Shown here: in pieces, positions 1-7,280 of the stretch
Position numbering within the stretch: position 1 is the stretch's first letter
How the letters are laid out: every line of letters begins with the position of its first letter
DNA from: an uncultured Lachnospiraceae bacterium
Lineage (GTDB): Bacteria; Bacillota; Clostridia; Lachnospirales; Lachnospiraceae
Length of the DNA: 11,534 nt
Reading direction: 5' to 3'
NCBI GenBank assembly: GCA_902796695.1
Contig: CADBQE010000096.1
Span: forward strand, 1 to 11,534
The notes under the pieces: model-generated
What the model saw: the letters and a program-made list of their open reading frames with translations, nothing else
Told to the model about the DNA's origin: nothing
Database searches by the model: none
Position numbers and translations under genes: made by a program

Positions 1-1053
1 AATGTCGTGGACCTGCTGGAATTCCTGTATGAAAAGGGCGTTCACGTGGACCTGATGAGCGACCAGACGTCCTGCCACGTGCCGTACGAAGGCGGCTACT
101 GCCCGCAGGGCATCACGTTCGAAGAACGCACGCAGATGCTGAAAAATGATCCGGCCGGCTTCCGCAAGCTGGTGGACGCGACGCTGCAGCACCATTATGA
201 AATGATCTGCAAATTCCACGAACGCGGCACGTATTTCTTCGACTACGGCAACAGCTTCCTGAAGGCCGTGTACGACACCGGCGTCCGCTCCATCTGCAAG
301 AACGGTGTGGACGACCTGGACGGCTTCGTGTTCCCGTCCTATGTGGAAGATATCCTTGGCCCGCAGCTGTTCGACTTCGGCTACGGCCCGTTCCGCTGGT
401 GCTGCCTGTCCGGAAAGCAGGAGGACCTGGACAAGACGGATGCGGCCGCCGCGGAATATATTCTGGCGCACAACCGCCGCTATCAGGACTACGACAACTA
501 CGTCTGGGTCCGCGACGCGGGCAAGAACAAACTGGTGGTGGGCACCAAGTGCCGCATCCTGTATCAGGACGCGATGGGCCGCATGAATATCGCCCTGAAG
601 TTCAATGAGATGGTGCGCAACGGCGAGATCGGCCCCGTGATCCTGGGCCGCGACCATCACGATACCGGCGGCACGGACGCGCCGTTCCGCGAGACCTCCA
701 ATATCAAGGACGGCTCCAATATTATGGCCGATATGGCGGTGCAGTGCTATGCGGGCAACGCGGCGCGCGGCATGAGCTATATCGCGCTGCACAACGGCGG
801 CGGCACGGGCATCGGCAACGCGGTGAACGGCGGCTTCGGCATGGTGCTGGACGGCTCCGAACGCGTGGATACGATCCTGCGCATGTCCATGCCGTGGGAC
901 ACCATGGTCGGCGTGGCGCGCCGCAGCTGGGCCCGCAACGAAAATGCGATGACGGTCGCCGCGGAATACAACCGGGCGAACGCCGGCACGGACCACATCA
1001 CGCTGCCGTACGTGGCGGATGAGGAGATGATCCGCAAGGTGCTGGGCGTATAA
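1..1053 (+). CDS. hutU: Urocanate hydratase (urocanase), C-terminal 350 residues; 5' end outside the window
   Basis: Urocanase adds water to urocanate, using tightly bound NAD+ as electrophile, to give 4-imidazolone-5-propionate, the second step of histidine degradation in the cytoplasm. The frame is open from base 1 (first codon Asn) to TAA at 1051-1053, so this is a partial gene and the GTG at 7 is an internal Val codon. Recognition rests on GRDHHDTGGTDAPFRET (from about base 643), the GSNIMADM segment, the glycine-rich ALHNGGGTGIGNAVNGGFGM stretch (bases 784-843) and the MPWDTMVGVARRSWARNENA tail. The tail matches the long (roughly 670-residue) urocanase form found in Clostridia, spirochaetes and Bacteroidota more than the shorter Pseudomonas form; about half of the protein is visible. 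hutI follows after 60 bp and hutH further on, which confirms the pathway assignment. The N-terminal NAD-binding part cannot be checked. Confidence 0.96.
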   Translation, partial: NVVDLLEFLYEKGVHVDLMSDQTSCHVPYEGGYCPQGITFEERTQMLKNDPAGFRKLVDATLQHHYEMICKFHERGTYFFDYGNSFLKAVYDTGVRSICKNGVDDLDGFVFPSYVEDILGPQLFDFGYGPFRWCCLSGKQEDLDKTDAAAAEYILAHNRRYQDYDNYVWVRDAGKNKLVVGTKCRILYQDAMGRMNIALKFNEMVRNGEIGPVILGRDHHDTGGTDAPFRETSNIKDGSNIMADMAVQCYAGNAARGMSYIALHNGGGTGIGNAVNGGFGMVLDGSERVDTILRMSMPWDTMVGVARRSWARNENAMTVAAEYNRANAGTDHITLPYVADEEMIRKVLGV

Positions 1054-1076
1054 ACCGGACGGAGAACAGAAAATAC

Positions 1077-1101
1077 GGGCGGGCCCGTCCCGCCCTCTTT
1101 T
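1077..1101 (+). terminator. Terminator-like hairpin between hutU and hutI (possible attenuator)
   Basis: A perfect 7-bp all-GC stem, GGGCGGG (1077-1083) with CCCGCCC (1089-1095) around a CCCGT loop, is followed directly by TCTTTT (1096-1101). This has the form of a short intrinsic terminator with a weak U tract. It sits inside what looks like one operon, only 12 bases before the hutI start and just 5' of its AAGGGGA ribosome-binding site. Partial termination, or a 3'-end-stabilising hairpin after processing, is an inference. Confidence 0.5.
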
Positions 1102-1113
1102 AAGGGGAAAATC

Positions 1114-2379
1114 ATGCAAAAACTGCTGATCCACAATATCGGCCTCCTGGCCACGCCCGTGGGGCGGTCGGCCCGGGGCGGCGCGGCGCAGGGCGAGATC
1201 CTGAAGCGGGAAGGCGCCTGGCTGACGACGGATGAGAACGGGCGGATCGCGGAAATCGGGCAGGGGCCCTGTCCTGTGACCGCGCCCGGCGAATACCGGA
1301 CCGTCGATGCGGAAGGCCGGCTGGTCACGCCCGGTCTGGTGGACGCGCATACTCATCTGATTTTCGGCGGCTGGCGCCAGAATGAGTTCGGCTTAAAGCT
1401 GCACGGCGCCACCTATCTGGAGATCCTGGCCGCGGGCGGCGGCATCCTGTCCACCGTGAAGGCGACCCGGGAAGCCTCGGAAGAGGAACTGAAAAACAAG
1501 GCGAAAGCGGCGCTGGGGGAGATGATGTCATACGGCGTCACCACCTGCGAAGCCAAAAGCGGCTACGGCCTGGACCGGGACACCGAACTCAGACAGCTGC
1601 GTGTGATCCGCGATCTGGACCGGGAATGCCCCATCGACCTTGTGCCGACCTATCTGGGCGCGCACGCCGTGCCCGCCGAATATAAGGAAAACCGGGAGGA
1701 ATATATCCGCCTGCTGACTGAAGAGTGGATCCCCGAGATCGCGCGGGAAGGCCTGGCGGAATTCTGCGACGTGTTCTGTGAACAGGGCGTTTTCACGGCG
1801 GAGGAATCCCGCCTTATCCTGGAAGCGGGGAAAAAGCACGGCCTGCTGCCCAAGATCCACGCGGACGAGATCGAAGCCATCGGCGGCACGGAGCTGACGG
1901 CGGACCTTAAGGCCGTTTCCGCAGAGCACCTGATCGTGTGCCAAGGCAGCGGGATCGAAGCGATGGCCCGCGGCGGCACGGTCGCCTGCCTGCTGCCCAT
2001 GACGAGCTTTTACCTGGGTTCGGTCTACGCGCCGGCCCGGAAGATGATCGATGCCGGCGTACCCGTCGCCGTGGCCTCGGACTTTAACCCCGGCTCCTGC
2101 CCGGGCTTAAACCTCCAGCTGGCCATGACGATCGCCTGCCTGAAATACCGCCTGACCCCGGAGGAAATGCTGACCGCCGTGACCCTGAATGCCGCGGCCG
2201 CCATCCGCCGCGCGGACCGCATCGGCTCCCTGGAGCCCGGCAAGCAGGCCGACCTCATCATCTGGAACTCCCGCGACCTGGACTACCTCCCCTACCGCCT
2301 CGGCAGCAACCTCGCCTCCGCCGTCTTCAAAAACGGCACCCCCCTGACCTCCGAAAGGAACCTCCCAACGATTTCGTAG
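1114..2379 (+). CDS. hutI: Imidazolonepropionase
   Basis: HutI is a metal-dependent amidohydrolase that opens 4-imidazolone-5-propionate to N-formimino-L-glutamate, the third step of histidine degradation. The 421-residue length fits the family. Visible metal and active-site motifs, in order, are VDAHTHLIF (His79 and His81), EAKSGYG (Glu146), LGAHAVP (His184), KIHADE (His249), SAEHL (His272) and ASDFNPGSCPG (Asp323). The C-terminal GSLEPGKQADLIIW segment is the usual closing beta-sandwich motif of amidohydrolases. ATG at 1114 is preceded by AAGGGGA (1102-1108). The last residues, LPTIS, and the TAG stop are encoded inside the first copy of an intergenic palindromic repeat (2364-2431), so the natural C-terminal end may have been replaced by repeat sequence. 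The core fold is complete and activity is expected. Confidence 0.97.
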   Translation: MQKLLIHNIGLLATPVGRSARGGAAQGEILKREGAWLTTDENGRIAEIGQGPCPVTAPGEYRTVDAEGRLVTPGLVDAHTHLIFGGWRQNEFGLKLHGATYLEILAAGGGILSTVKATREASEEELKNKAKAALGEMMSYGVTTCEAKSGYGLDRDTELRQLRVIRDLDRECPIDLVPTYLGAHAVPAEYKENREEYIRLLTEEWIPEIAREGLAEFCDVFCEQGVFTAEESRLILEAGKKHGLLPKIHADEIEAIGGTELTADLKAVSAEHLIVCQGSGIEAMARGGTVACLLPMTSFYLGSVYAPARKMIDAGVPVAVASDFNPGSCPGLNLQLAMTIACLKYRLTPEEMLTAVTLNAAAAIRRADRIGSLEPGKQADLIIWNSRDLDYLPYRLGSNLASAVFKNGTPLTSERNLPTIS

Positions 2380-2431
2380 GGGCCGATTTGTAATCGGCCC
2401 GGGTACCGGGAACCCCCTCCCTACTGACACA
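2364..2431 (+). repeat. Palindromic intergenic repeat, copy 1
   Basis: This is the first of two adjacent direct repeats. It begins CCCAACGATTTCGTAGGGG and contains a 9-bp perfect hairpin, GGGCCGATT (2380-2388) / AATCGGCCC (2392-2400) with loop TGT. A second, 5-bp hairpin follows, CCCGG / CCGGG with loop GTA, and the unit closes with CCTACTGACACA. The first 16 bases lie within hutI and supply its final codons and TAG stop. The form resembles REP- or MITE-like elements dispersed between genes in many bacterial genomes; that class assignment is inferred. Confidence 0.85.
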
Positions 2432-2500
2432 CCCAACGATTTCGTAGGGGCCGATTTGCAATCGGCCCGGGCACCGGGGAAAATCTTACCTATTGACACA
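2432..2500 (+). repeat. Palindromic intergenic repeat, copy 2
   Basis: This copy directly abuts copy 1, with a period of 68 bp. In the first 47 bases it differs from copy 1 at only two positions, both T to C and both in hairpin loops (TGT to TGC, and GTA to GCA). The tail diverges more (one extra base) but keeps CCTATTGACACA. It ends 27 bases before the hutH start codon, so it occupies the hutH leader region. Confidence 0.85.
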
Positions 2501-2512
2501 AATCACCTTAAC

Positions 2513-2520
2513 AGGAAGGA
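2513..2520 (+). promoter_or_regulatory. Ribosome-binding site that fixes the hutH start
   Basis: AGGAAGGA lies 7 bases before ATG 2528. It decides for this start over an in-frame upstream TTG at 2456, which falls inside the second palindromic repeat and would add 24 residues unlike any histidine ammonia-lyase. Confidence 0.85.
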
Positions 2521-2527
2521 TATAATC

Positions 2528-4087
2528 ATGGAAGCTGAGCATATCAAGGAAGTTATTGTTGACGGACAAAGCCTGACGCTGGAGTCCTTTACGGCGGTAG
2601 CGCGGTTCGGCGCGCGCGTGAAGCTGGCGCCGGAGGCGCTGGAGCGGATGAAGGCATCGCGCGCCCTCACGGAAAAGATCGCGGGAGAAGGCCGGGTCGC
2701 CTACGGCATCACGACCGGATTCGGCGATTTCCAGCGCGTGGCGGTGCCGGAGGAAATGTCCAACCAGCTCTCGACCAATCTGATCTTAAGTCACTGCACC
2801 GCGGCCGGCGAGCCTTATTCGGATGAGGTGACGCGCGGCATCATGCTGCTGCGGGCGAACGCCCTCTGCGGCGGCGTATCCGGCGTGCGGCCCGTTCTGG
2901 TGGAAAAACTGCTCGATATGCTGAATAAAAACGTGCTGCCCGTGATCCCGCAGAAGGGCTCGCTCGGCTCCTCCGGCGATCTGGCGCCGCTCGCGCACAT
3001 GACCCTGCCCCTTCTGGGCAAAGGGGAAGCGAAATATGAGGGCGAAGTCCTGCCCGGCGCGGAAGCCATGAAGCGGGCCGGCATTCCGACTCTGGATACG
3101 CTGGTCAGCAAGGAAGGCCTGGGCATGACCAACGGCACCTGCGCCATGACCAGCGTCGGCGCGCTGGCCCTGTACGACACGAAGCAGGCGGCCGAACTGG
3201 CGGACGTGATCGCTTCCCTGGATTTTGAAGCCCTGACCGGCCTGCGGAACGCGTTCGATGCCCGCATCCACGCCGTCCGCGGCCAGAAGGGCCAGATGAC
3301 GGTGGCCGCCAACATGCGCCGCCTTCTGGAGGGCTCGGAGATCCTGGACAACTGCCAGCACGACCGCGTGCAGGACGCCTACGCCCTGCGCTGCATCCCT
3401 CAGGTCCACGGCGCGGTGCGCGACGCCCTGGAATATGTGGAAACGATCGTGGCGCGCGAGCTGAACGCCGTCACGGACAACCCGCTCAGTTTCCCGGATG
3501 ATGAAGCCGTCATCTCCGGCGGCAACTTCCACGGCGAGCCCATGGCGATCCCCTTCGACGTGCTGGGCATCGCGGCCGCGGAGCTGGCCAATATCTCGGA
3601 ACGCCGCACGGAGCGCATGGTCAATGCGGCCCTTTCCAACGGCCTGACCCCGTTCCTGACCACGGAAGCGGGTGTCAATTCCGGCTTCATGATCGTGCAG
3701 TACGCGGCGGCCTCCATGGTCTCCGAAAACAAGGTCCTGGCCCACCCGGCCAGCGTGGACTCCATTCCCTCTTCCGCCAACCAGGAAGACTTCGTCTCCA
3801 TGGGCACCACGGCGGCCCGCAAGGCGGCCATGATCGTCGACAACATGCAGTGCGTGCTGGCGGATGAACTGATGACGGCCTGCCAGGCCATCGATATCCG
3901 CCGCCGTCTCAATACCCACGGGCAGGGCATCACGCCCCTGCATCAGGCGATCCACGACAAGGTCCGCGAAACGATCCCCTTCTATGAAATCGACCGCGAG
4001 ATCTGGCCGGACATCCGCGAGGCCGAACGCCTCATCCGCAGCGGCGAGATCCTCCGGATCGCGGAGGCCGCGCGCGAAACCGAATAA
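2528..4087 (+). CDS. hutH: Histidine ammonia-lyase (histidase)
   Basis: HutH removes ammonia from L-histidine to give trans-urocanate, the committed step of the pathway, as a cytoplasmic homotetramer using a self-made MIO electrophile. The 519-residue protein carries AYGITTGFGDF (catalytic Tyr59), LILSHCTAAGE (His89, at the position where His marks histidine-specific rather than Phe/Tyr-specific lyases), GSLGSSGDLAPLAH (MIO triad at 148-150), TDNPLSF, SGGNFHGEP and SANQEDFVSMG. The MIO triad is Ser-Ser-Gly where the textbook enzyme has Ala-Ser-Gly; the cyclising Ser and Gly are kept, so activity is expected. The start at 2528 is chosen by the AGGAAGGA site. It follows hutI by 148 bp, largely filled by two palindromic repeats, and precedes a gamma-glutamyltransferase by 48 bp on the same strand. 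Confidence 0.97.
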   Translation: MEAEHIKEVIVDGQSLTLESFTAVARFGARVKLAPEALERMKASRALTEKIAGEGRVAYGITTGFGDFQRVAVPEEMSNQLSTNLILSHCTAAGEPYSDEVTRGIMLLRANALCGGVSGVRPVLVEKLLDMLNKNVLPVIPQKGSLGSSGDLAPLAHMTLPLLGKGEAKYEGEVLPGAEAMKRAGIPTLDTLVSKEGLGMTNGTCAMTSVGALALYDTKQAAELADVIASLDFEALTGLRNAFDARIHAVRGQKGQMTVAANMRRLLEGSEILDNCQHDRVQDAYALRCIPQVHGAVRDALEYVETIVARELNAVTDNPLSFPDDEAVISGGNFHGEPMAIPFDVLGIAAAELANISERRTERMVNAALSNGLTPFLTTEAGVNSGFMIVQYAAASMVSENKVLAHPASVDSIPSSANQEDFVSMGTTAARKAAMIVDNMQCVLADELMTACQAIDIRRRLNTHGQGITPLHQAIHDKVRETIPFYEIDREIWPDIREAERLIRSGEILRIAEAARETE

Positions 4088-4135
4088 TACCGTAAAAACA
4101 GAAGCAACAGTCCCATACAGCAACAGAGGAAACCT

Positions 4136-5926
4136 ATGAAAAAGAAACTGACAGCGATGATCCTGGCAGCCGCGATGCTGCTTTCCGCCTGCGGCGCGCA
4201 GCCGCAGACCACGCAGCCGGCCACGACCGCGGCCCCCGCCTCTACGGAAGCGGCAACGGATCCGGTGAAAGAGAACACGGAAGCCGCCACGACACCCTAT
4301 GCCGGCGAAAATATCCAGGTGGGCGGCCGTGACGCCGTCGGCACCAACGCGGTGGTCTCCACCGGCCGGGAGGATGCCACGCAGATCGGCCTGGACATCC
4401 TGAAAAACGGCGGCAACGCCATCGACGCCGCGGTCGCCATCGGCTTCGCGCTGGGCGTATCCGAACAGCAGTCGTCCGGCGTGGGCGGCGGCGGATTCAT
4501 GACCGTGCGCTTCGGCAAAACCGGCGAGGTGGTCTTTATCGACTTCCGCGACAGGGCGGGCGCCGGCGCGACGCTGGACCGCTGGGAAGTGGATGAGAAC
4601 GGCAAAGTGAAGGACGATGCCAACAAGATCGGCGCGCTTTCCGTTGCCGTGCCCGGAGAAGTGAAGGGCCTGCTTTACGCGCTGGACACCTACGGCAGCA
4701 AGGACCGGAAAGAGGTCATGCAGCCGGCCATCGATCTGGCCCGGAACGGCTTCGAAGTGTCCCACATCACCAGCCGCGACATCAAGGACGCCTACCGCAA
4801 CCTGATCAAATTCCCCGCCACCGTGGCCATTTATCTGGACCAGGACGAAATGCCCTGGGAAGCGGGTGCCATCCTGAAAAACCCGGATCTGGCCCATACG
4901 CTGGAGCTGATCGCGGAGCAGGGCGAAGAGGTCTTTTATAAGGGCGAGATCGCGGAAAAGATCGTAGCCGCGGTGCAGGCCGAAGGCGGCTATCTGACGA
5001 TGGACGACTTCGCGTCCTATGAGATCAACGTGACGGAGCCCGTCCACGGCACATACCGGGGCTATGACATCTATTCCTCCAACCTGCCTTCCTCCGGCGG
5101 CACCATTATCATCGAAATGCTGAACATCCTGGAGAATTTCGACGTCGGCGCGATGGATCCGGAGAGCGCGGAGTACTTCCACCTGCTTTCGGAAGTCTTC
5201 AAGCTGGGCTTCGCGGACCGCGCCGCCTATATGGGCGACCCGAAATTCGTGGACGTGCCCGTGGAGGGGCTGATCGACAAGGAATACGCGCGTCAGCAGG
5301 CGTCCCGCATCGATATGCGCAAAGCGGGCAGCTACGAGGCGGGCGAGCCCGCGCCGGCCCTGCAGCCGCAGGAATCCGCCTCCACCACTTCGTTTTCCAT
5401 CATGGATAAAGAAGGCAATATGGTGACCGTGACCAAGACCGTGGATGCGACCTTCGCTTCCGCCATGGTGGCCGAAGGCACCGGCATCCTGCTCAACGAC
5501 ACGCTGGTGGACTTCTCCGTGGATCCGGAGAGCCCCAATGTGGTGGAACCGAACAAGCGCCCCTTAAGCTCCATGAGCCCCACCCTGATCTTAAAGGACG
5601 ACATGCCCTTCATGACGCTGGGCTGCCCGGGCACGACGCGCATCATCACCGGCGTGCTGCAGGTCATCACCAAAGTCATCGACCATAAAATGGACCTGCA
5701 GGAGGCCATCGATGCGGTCCGCATGCACGACGACTTCGGCACTCTGATCCTGGAGCGCCGCGTTCCGGACGAAGTGATCGAAGCCTTAAAGAGCATGGGC
5801 CACGAACTGAATACCGGCGAAGTCTGGTTCACCTTCCCCTGCATCCAGGGCGTCATCCGCTTAAGCGACGGCAGCTTCAAGGGCGCCGCGGATCCCAGAC
5901 GCGACGGCAAGGCGCTGGGGTATTAA
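4136..5926 (+). CDS. ggt: Gamma-glutamyltransferase, predicted lipoprotein
   Basis: An Ntn-hydrolase that cleaves or transfers the gamma-glutamyl group of glutathione and other gamma-glutamyl compounds. The 596-residue precursor has a lipoprotein signal (MKKK, a hydrophobic run, then LSAC with Cys19), so it should be anchored outside the cytoplasmic membrane. A Thr/Ala/Pro/Glu-rich linker follows to about residue 55. The GGT domain shows STGREDATQIG, KNGGNAIDAAVA, GVGGGGFM, IDFRDRAG (Arg138, probable gamma-glutamyl carboxylate binder), ASTTSFSIMDKEGN with Thr417 as the expected autocleavage and nucleophile residue, and RPLSSMSPT (Ser478-Ser479). Autocleavage before Thr417 would give a small subunit of 180 residues, normal for the family. 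A Ser replaces the usual His two residues after the catalytic Thr (TTS against TTH). ATG is preceded by AGAGGA (4125-4130). Its place directly after hutH suggests amino-acid scavenging. The family is certain; the substrate is not. Confidence 0.95.
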   Translation: MKKKLTAMILAAAMLLSACGAQPQTTQPATTAAPASTEAATDPVKENTEAATTPYAGENIQVGGRDAVGTNAVVSTGREDATQIGLDILKNGGNAIDAAVAIGFALGVSEQQSSGVGGGGFMTVRFGKTGEVVFIDFRDRAGAGATLDRWEVDENGKVKDDANKIGALSVAVPGEVKGLLYALDTYGSKDRKEVMQPAIDLARNGFEVSHITSRDIKDAYRNLIKFPATVAIYLDQDEMPWEAGAILKNPDLAHTLELIAEQGEEVFYKGEIAEKIVAAVQAEGGYLTMDDFASYEINVTEPVHGTYRGYDIYSSNLPSSGGTIIIEMLNILENFDVGAMDPESAEYFHLLSEVFKLGFADRAAYMGDPKFVDVPVEGLIDKEYARQQASRIDMRKAGSYEAGEPAPALQPQESASTTSFSIMDKEGNMVTVTKTVDATFASAMVAEGTGILLNDTLVDFSVDPESPNVVEPNKRPLSSMSPTLILKDDMPFMTLGCPGTTRIITGVLQVITKVIDHKMDLQEAIDAVRMHDDFGTLILERRVPDEVIEALKSMGHELNTGEVWFTFPCIQGVIRLSDGSFKGAADPRRDGKALGY

Positions 5927-5931
5927 TCACG

Positions 5932-5959
5932 GTACAGCCGGCCCGCGCCGGCGCCGTAC
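5932..5959 (+). other. Intercistronic hairpin between ggt and dpaL
   Basis: GTAC (5932-5935) and GCCGGC (5937-5942) pair with GCCGGC (5947-5952) and GTAC (5956-5959) around a CCGC loop, with a small asymmetric internal bulge. No T run follows, so it is not a typical terminator. It starts 6 bases after the ggt stop and ends 15 bases before the dpaL start; a role in mRNA stability or processing is only inferred. Confidence 0.4.
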
Positions 5960-5974
5960 GGAAAGAGAGCAAGC

Positions 5975-7147
5975 ATGAGAACGATCGAAACCGGATCGGT
6001 CCGTCTGCTGGTAAAGGAGACCGTCCCTGCCGTCCTTTCCTCCCGTTTCGGGGAGGAGGCGGCCGGGGCGGCCCTCGCTTTTCACAGGACCCTTCCTTCC
6101 TATCGGGAGACCGCTCTGGTCCCCCTGCCGTCCCTGGCCCGCTCCCTGGGGCTGGGCGGCATTTATGTCAAAGATGAATCCACCCGTTTCGGCCTGAAGG
6201 CCTTTAAAGGCCTAGGGGGCTCCTATGCGATCCACTGCCTTCTGAAGGAGGCGGAGGCCGCCCGGGGAGGCGGGAGCGCCGGCCGTACTCCGGAAATGCC
6301 GGAGTTTGCGACGGCCACGGACGGCAATCACGGAAAAGGCGTCGCCTGGGCGGCGGCGCAGCTCGGCAGCCGGGCGCACGTCTTCATGCCGCAGGGCTCC
6401 GCGGAAGCGAGGCGGCAGGCGATTCTGGACGCCGGTGCGGCGGAGGCGGTGATCACGGACCTGAATTACGACGGCACCGTGGCCTTCGCCCGGGAACAGG
6501 CGGAAGCAAACGGCTGGATCCTGGTGCAGGACACGTCCTGGGAAGGCTACGAAGAGATCCCCGCGCGCATCATCGAGGGCTATCTGACTCTGGCGGAGGA
6601 GGCCGCCGCGGTGCTGGACGGAGAGGGAATCACGCCCACGCATGTTTTCCTACAGGCCGGCGTCGGGGCCATGGCCGGCGGCATCGCGGCGCGGCTGCGG
6701 CAGCGTTACGGCAAGACGCTCAAGGTCGTGACCGTGGAACCGGAGGAAGCGGCCTGCCTGCTTGCCTCGTGGCAGGAGCCGGACGGCCTGCCGCATACGG
6801 TGGGCGGGAATCCGCGGACCATCATGGCCGGCCTTAACTGCGGAACGCCCTGCGGCGTGGTCTGGCCCGTGCTGCGGGACCAGGCCTTCGGCATGGCCGC
6901 GATATCGGATGACGTTTCCCGGGAAGGCATGCGCCGCTACGCGCACCCGCTGGGAGAGGACCGCCCCGTTGTTTCCGGGGAATCCGGCGCGGCGACGCTG
7001 GGCTTCCTGCTGGAAGCCGCCCGGGAGCCTGCGCTGCGGGAAGCCCTGGGACTGGACTCCTCCTCCCGCATCCTTCTGATCAATACCGAAGGGGATACGG
7101 ATCCGGAGATGTACCGGAAAATAATCCGGGAAACCCCCGCCACATAA
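5975..7147 (+). CDS. dpaL: Diaminopropionate ammonia-lyase
   Basis: A PLP fold-type II enzyme that splits 2,3-diaminopropionate into pyruvate and two ammonia molecules in the cytoplasm; the family also includes E. coli YgeX. At 390 residues it is close to the usual length of about 400. Visible motifs are the PLP lysine in RFGLKAFKGLGGSYA (Lys78), the cofactor-binding TATDGNHGKGVAWAA (Asp116, probable catalytic Asp), VQDTSWEGYEEIP (Asp186, probable second catalytic Asp), QAGVGAMAGG (phosphate-binding glycine loop), MAGLNCGTPC and VSGESGAATLGF. AFKxLGGSYA together with QDTSWEGY separates this family from threonine dehydratase and the cysteine synthases. ATG 5975 is preceded by GGAAAGAG (5960-5967). 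It follows ggt by 48 bp. In E. coli and some clostridia this family is linked to purine catabolism genes, which are absent here. The source of its substrate in this organism is unknown. Confidence 0.93.
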   Translation: MRTIETGSVRLLVKETVPAVLSSRFGEEAAGAALAFHRTLPSYRETALVPLPSLARSLGLGGIYVKDESTRFGLKAFKGLGGSYAIHCLLKEAEAARGGGSAGRTPEMPEFATATDGNHGKGVAWAAAQLGSRAHVFMPQGSAEARRQAILDAGAAEAVITDLNYDGTVAFAREQAEANGWILVQDTSWEGYEEIPARIIEGYLTLAEEAAAVLDGEGITPTHVFLQAGVGAMAGGIAARLRQRYGKTLKVVTVEPEEAACLLASWQEPDGLPHTVGGNPRTIMAGLNCGTPCGVVWPVLRDQAFGMAAISDDVSREGMRRYAHPLGEDRPVVSGESGAATLGFLLEAAREPALREALGLDSSSRILLINTEGDTDPEMYRKIIRETPAT

Positions 7148-7188
7148 ACGCCCGGAGATCTGTTTTATTACGGAAAAGGGATTATTTC

Positions 7189-7217
7189 TTGCACAGACGG
7201 GGAAAATATGATATACA
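7189..7217 (+). promoter_or_regulatory. Candidate sigma-A promoter for the large lipoprotein gene
   Basis: TTGCAC (7189-7194), a 17-base spacer, then TATACA (7212-7217) with an extended -10 TG (7209-7210). The region is AT-rich against a GC-rich background. It lies 64 bases before ATG 7281, in the largest gap of the window (133 bp), which fits a new transcription unit after dpaL. The -35 matches the consensus at only three positions. Confidence 0.5.
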
Positions 7218-7239
7218 GAAAAATGACCCCGTATAAGGA

Positions 7240-7265
7240 GACGGATTTTCCGTCAGAAGATCTGA
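7240..7265 (+). promoter_or_regulatory. Paired small hairpins in the 5' leader of the lipoprotein gene
   Basis: GACGGA (7240-7245) / TCCGTC (7249-7254) with a TTT loop is overlapped by TCAGA (7253-7257) / TCTGA (7261-7265) with an AGA loop. The two share bases 7253-7254, so they exclude each other in part. They end just before the AAGGAGG ribosome-binding site at 7267-7273. A regulatory role is possible but unproven; stems this short can arise by chance. Confidence 0.3.
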
Positions 7266-7280
7266 TAAGGAGGAAATAAC

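Noticed and set aside
2493..2526. Perfect TTGACA (2493-2498) and TATAAT (2521-2526) before hutH
   Set aside because: The spacer is 22 bases, too long for a normal sigma-A promoter, and the TATAAT lies 1 base before the start codon. No better -10 is seen at 16-18 bases. It may still be worth a glance in transcription-start data.
2456..2527. Upstream TTG start adding 24 residues to hutH
   Set aside because: The extension lies partly inside the palindromic repeat, has no good ribosome-binding site and does not resemble HutH N-termini; ATG 2528 has AGGAAGGA at the right distance.
2786..5182. 798-codon open frame on the minus strand
   Set aside because: It lies opposite hutH and ggt, both certain genes, and its product is His/Arg/Gly-rich with no recognisable domain. 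It is a side effect of the GC-rich codon bias.
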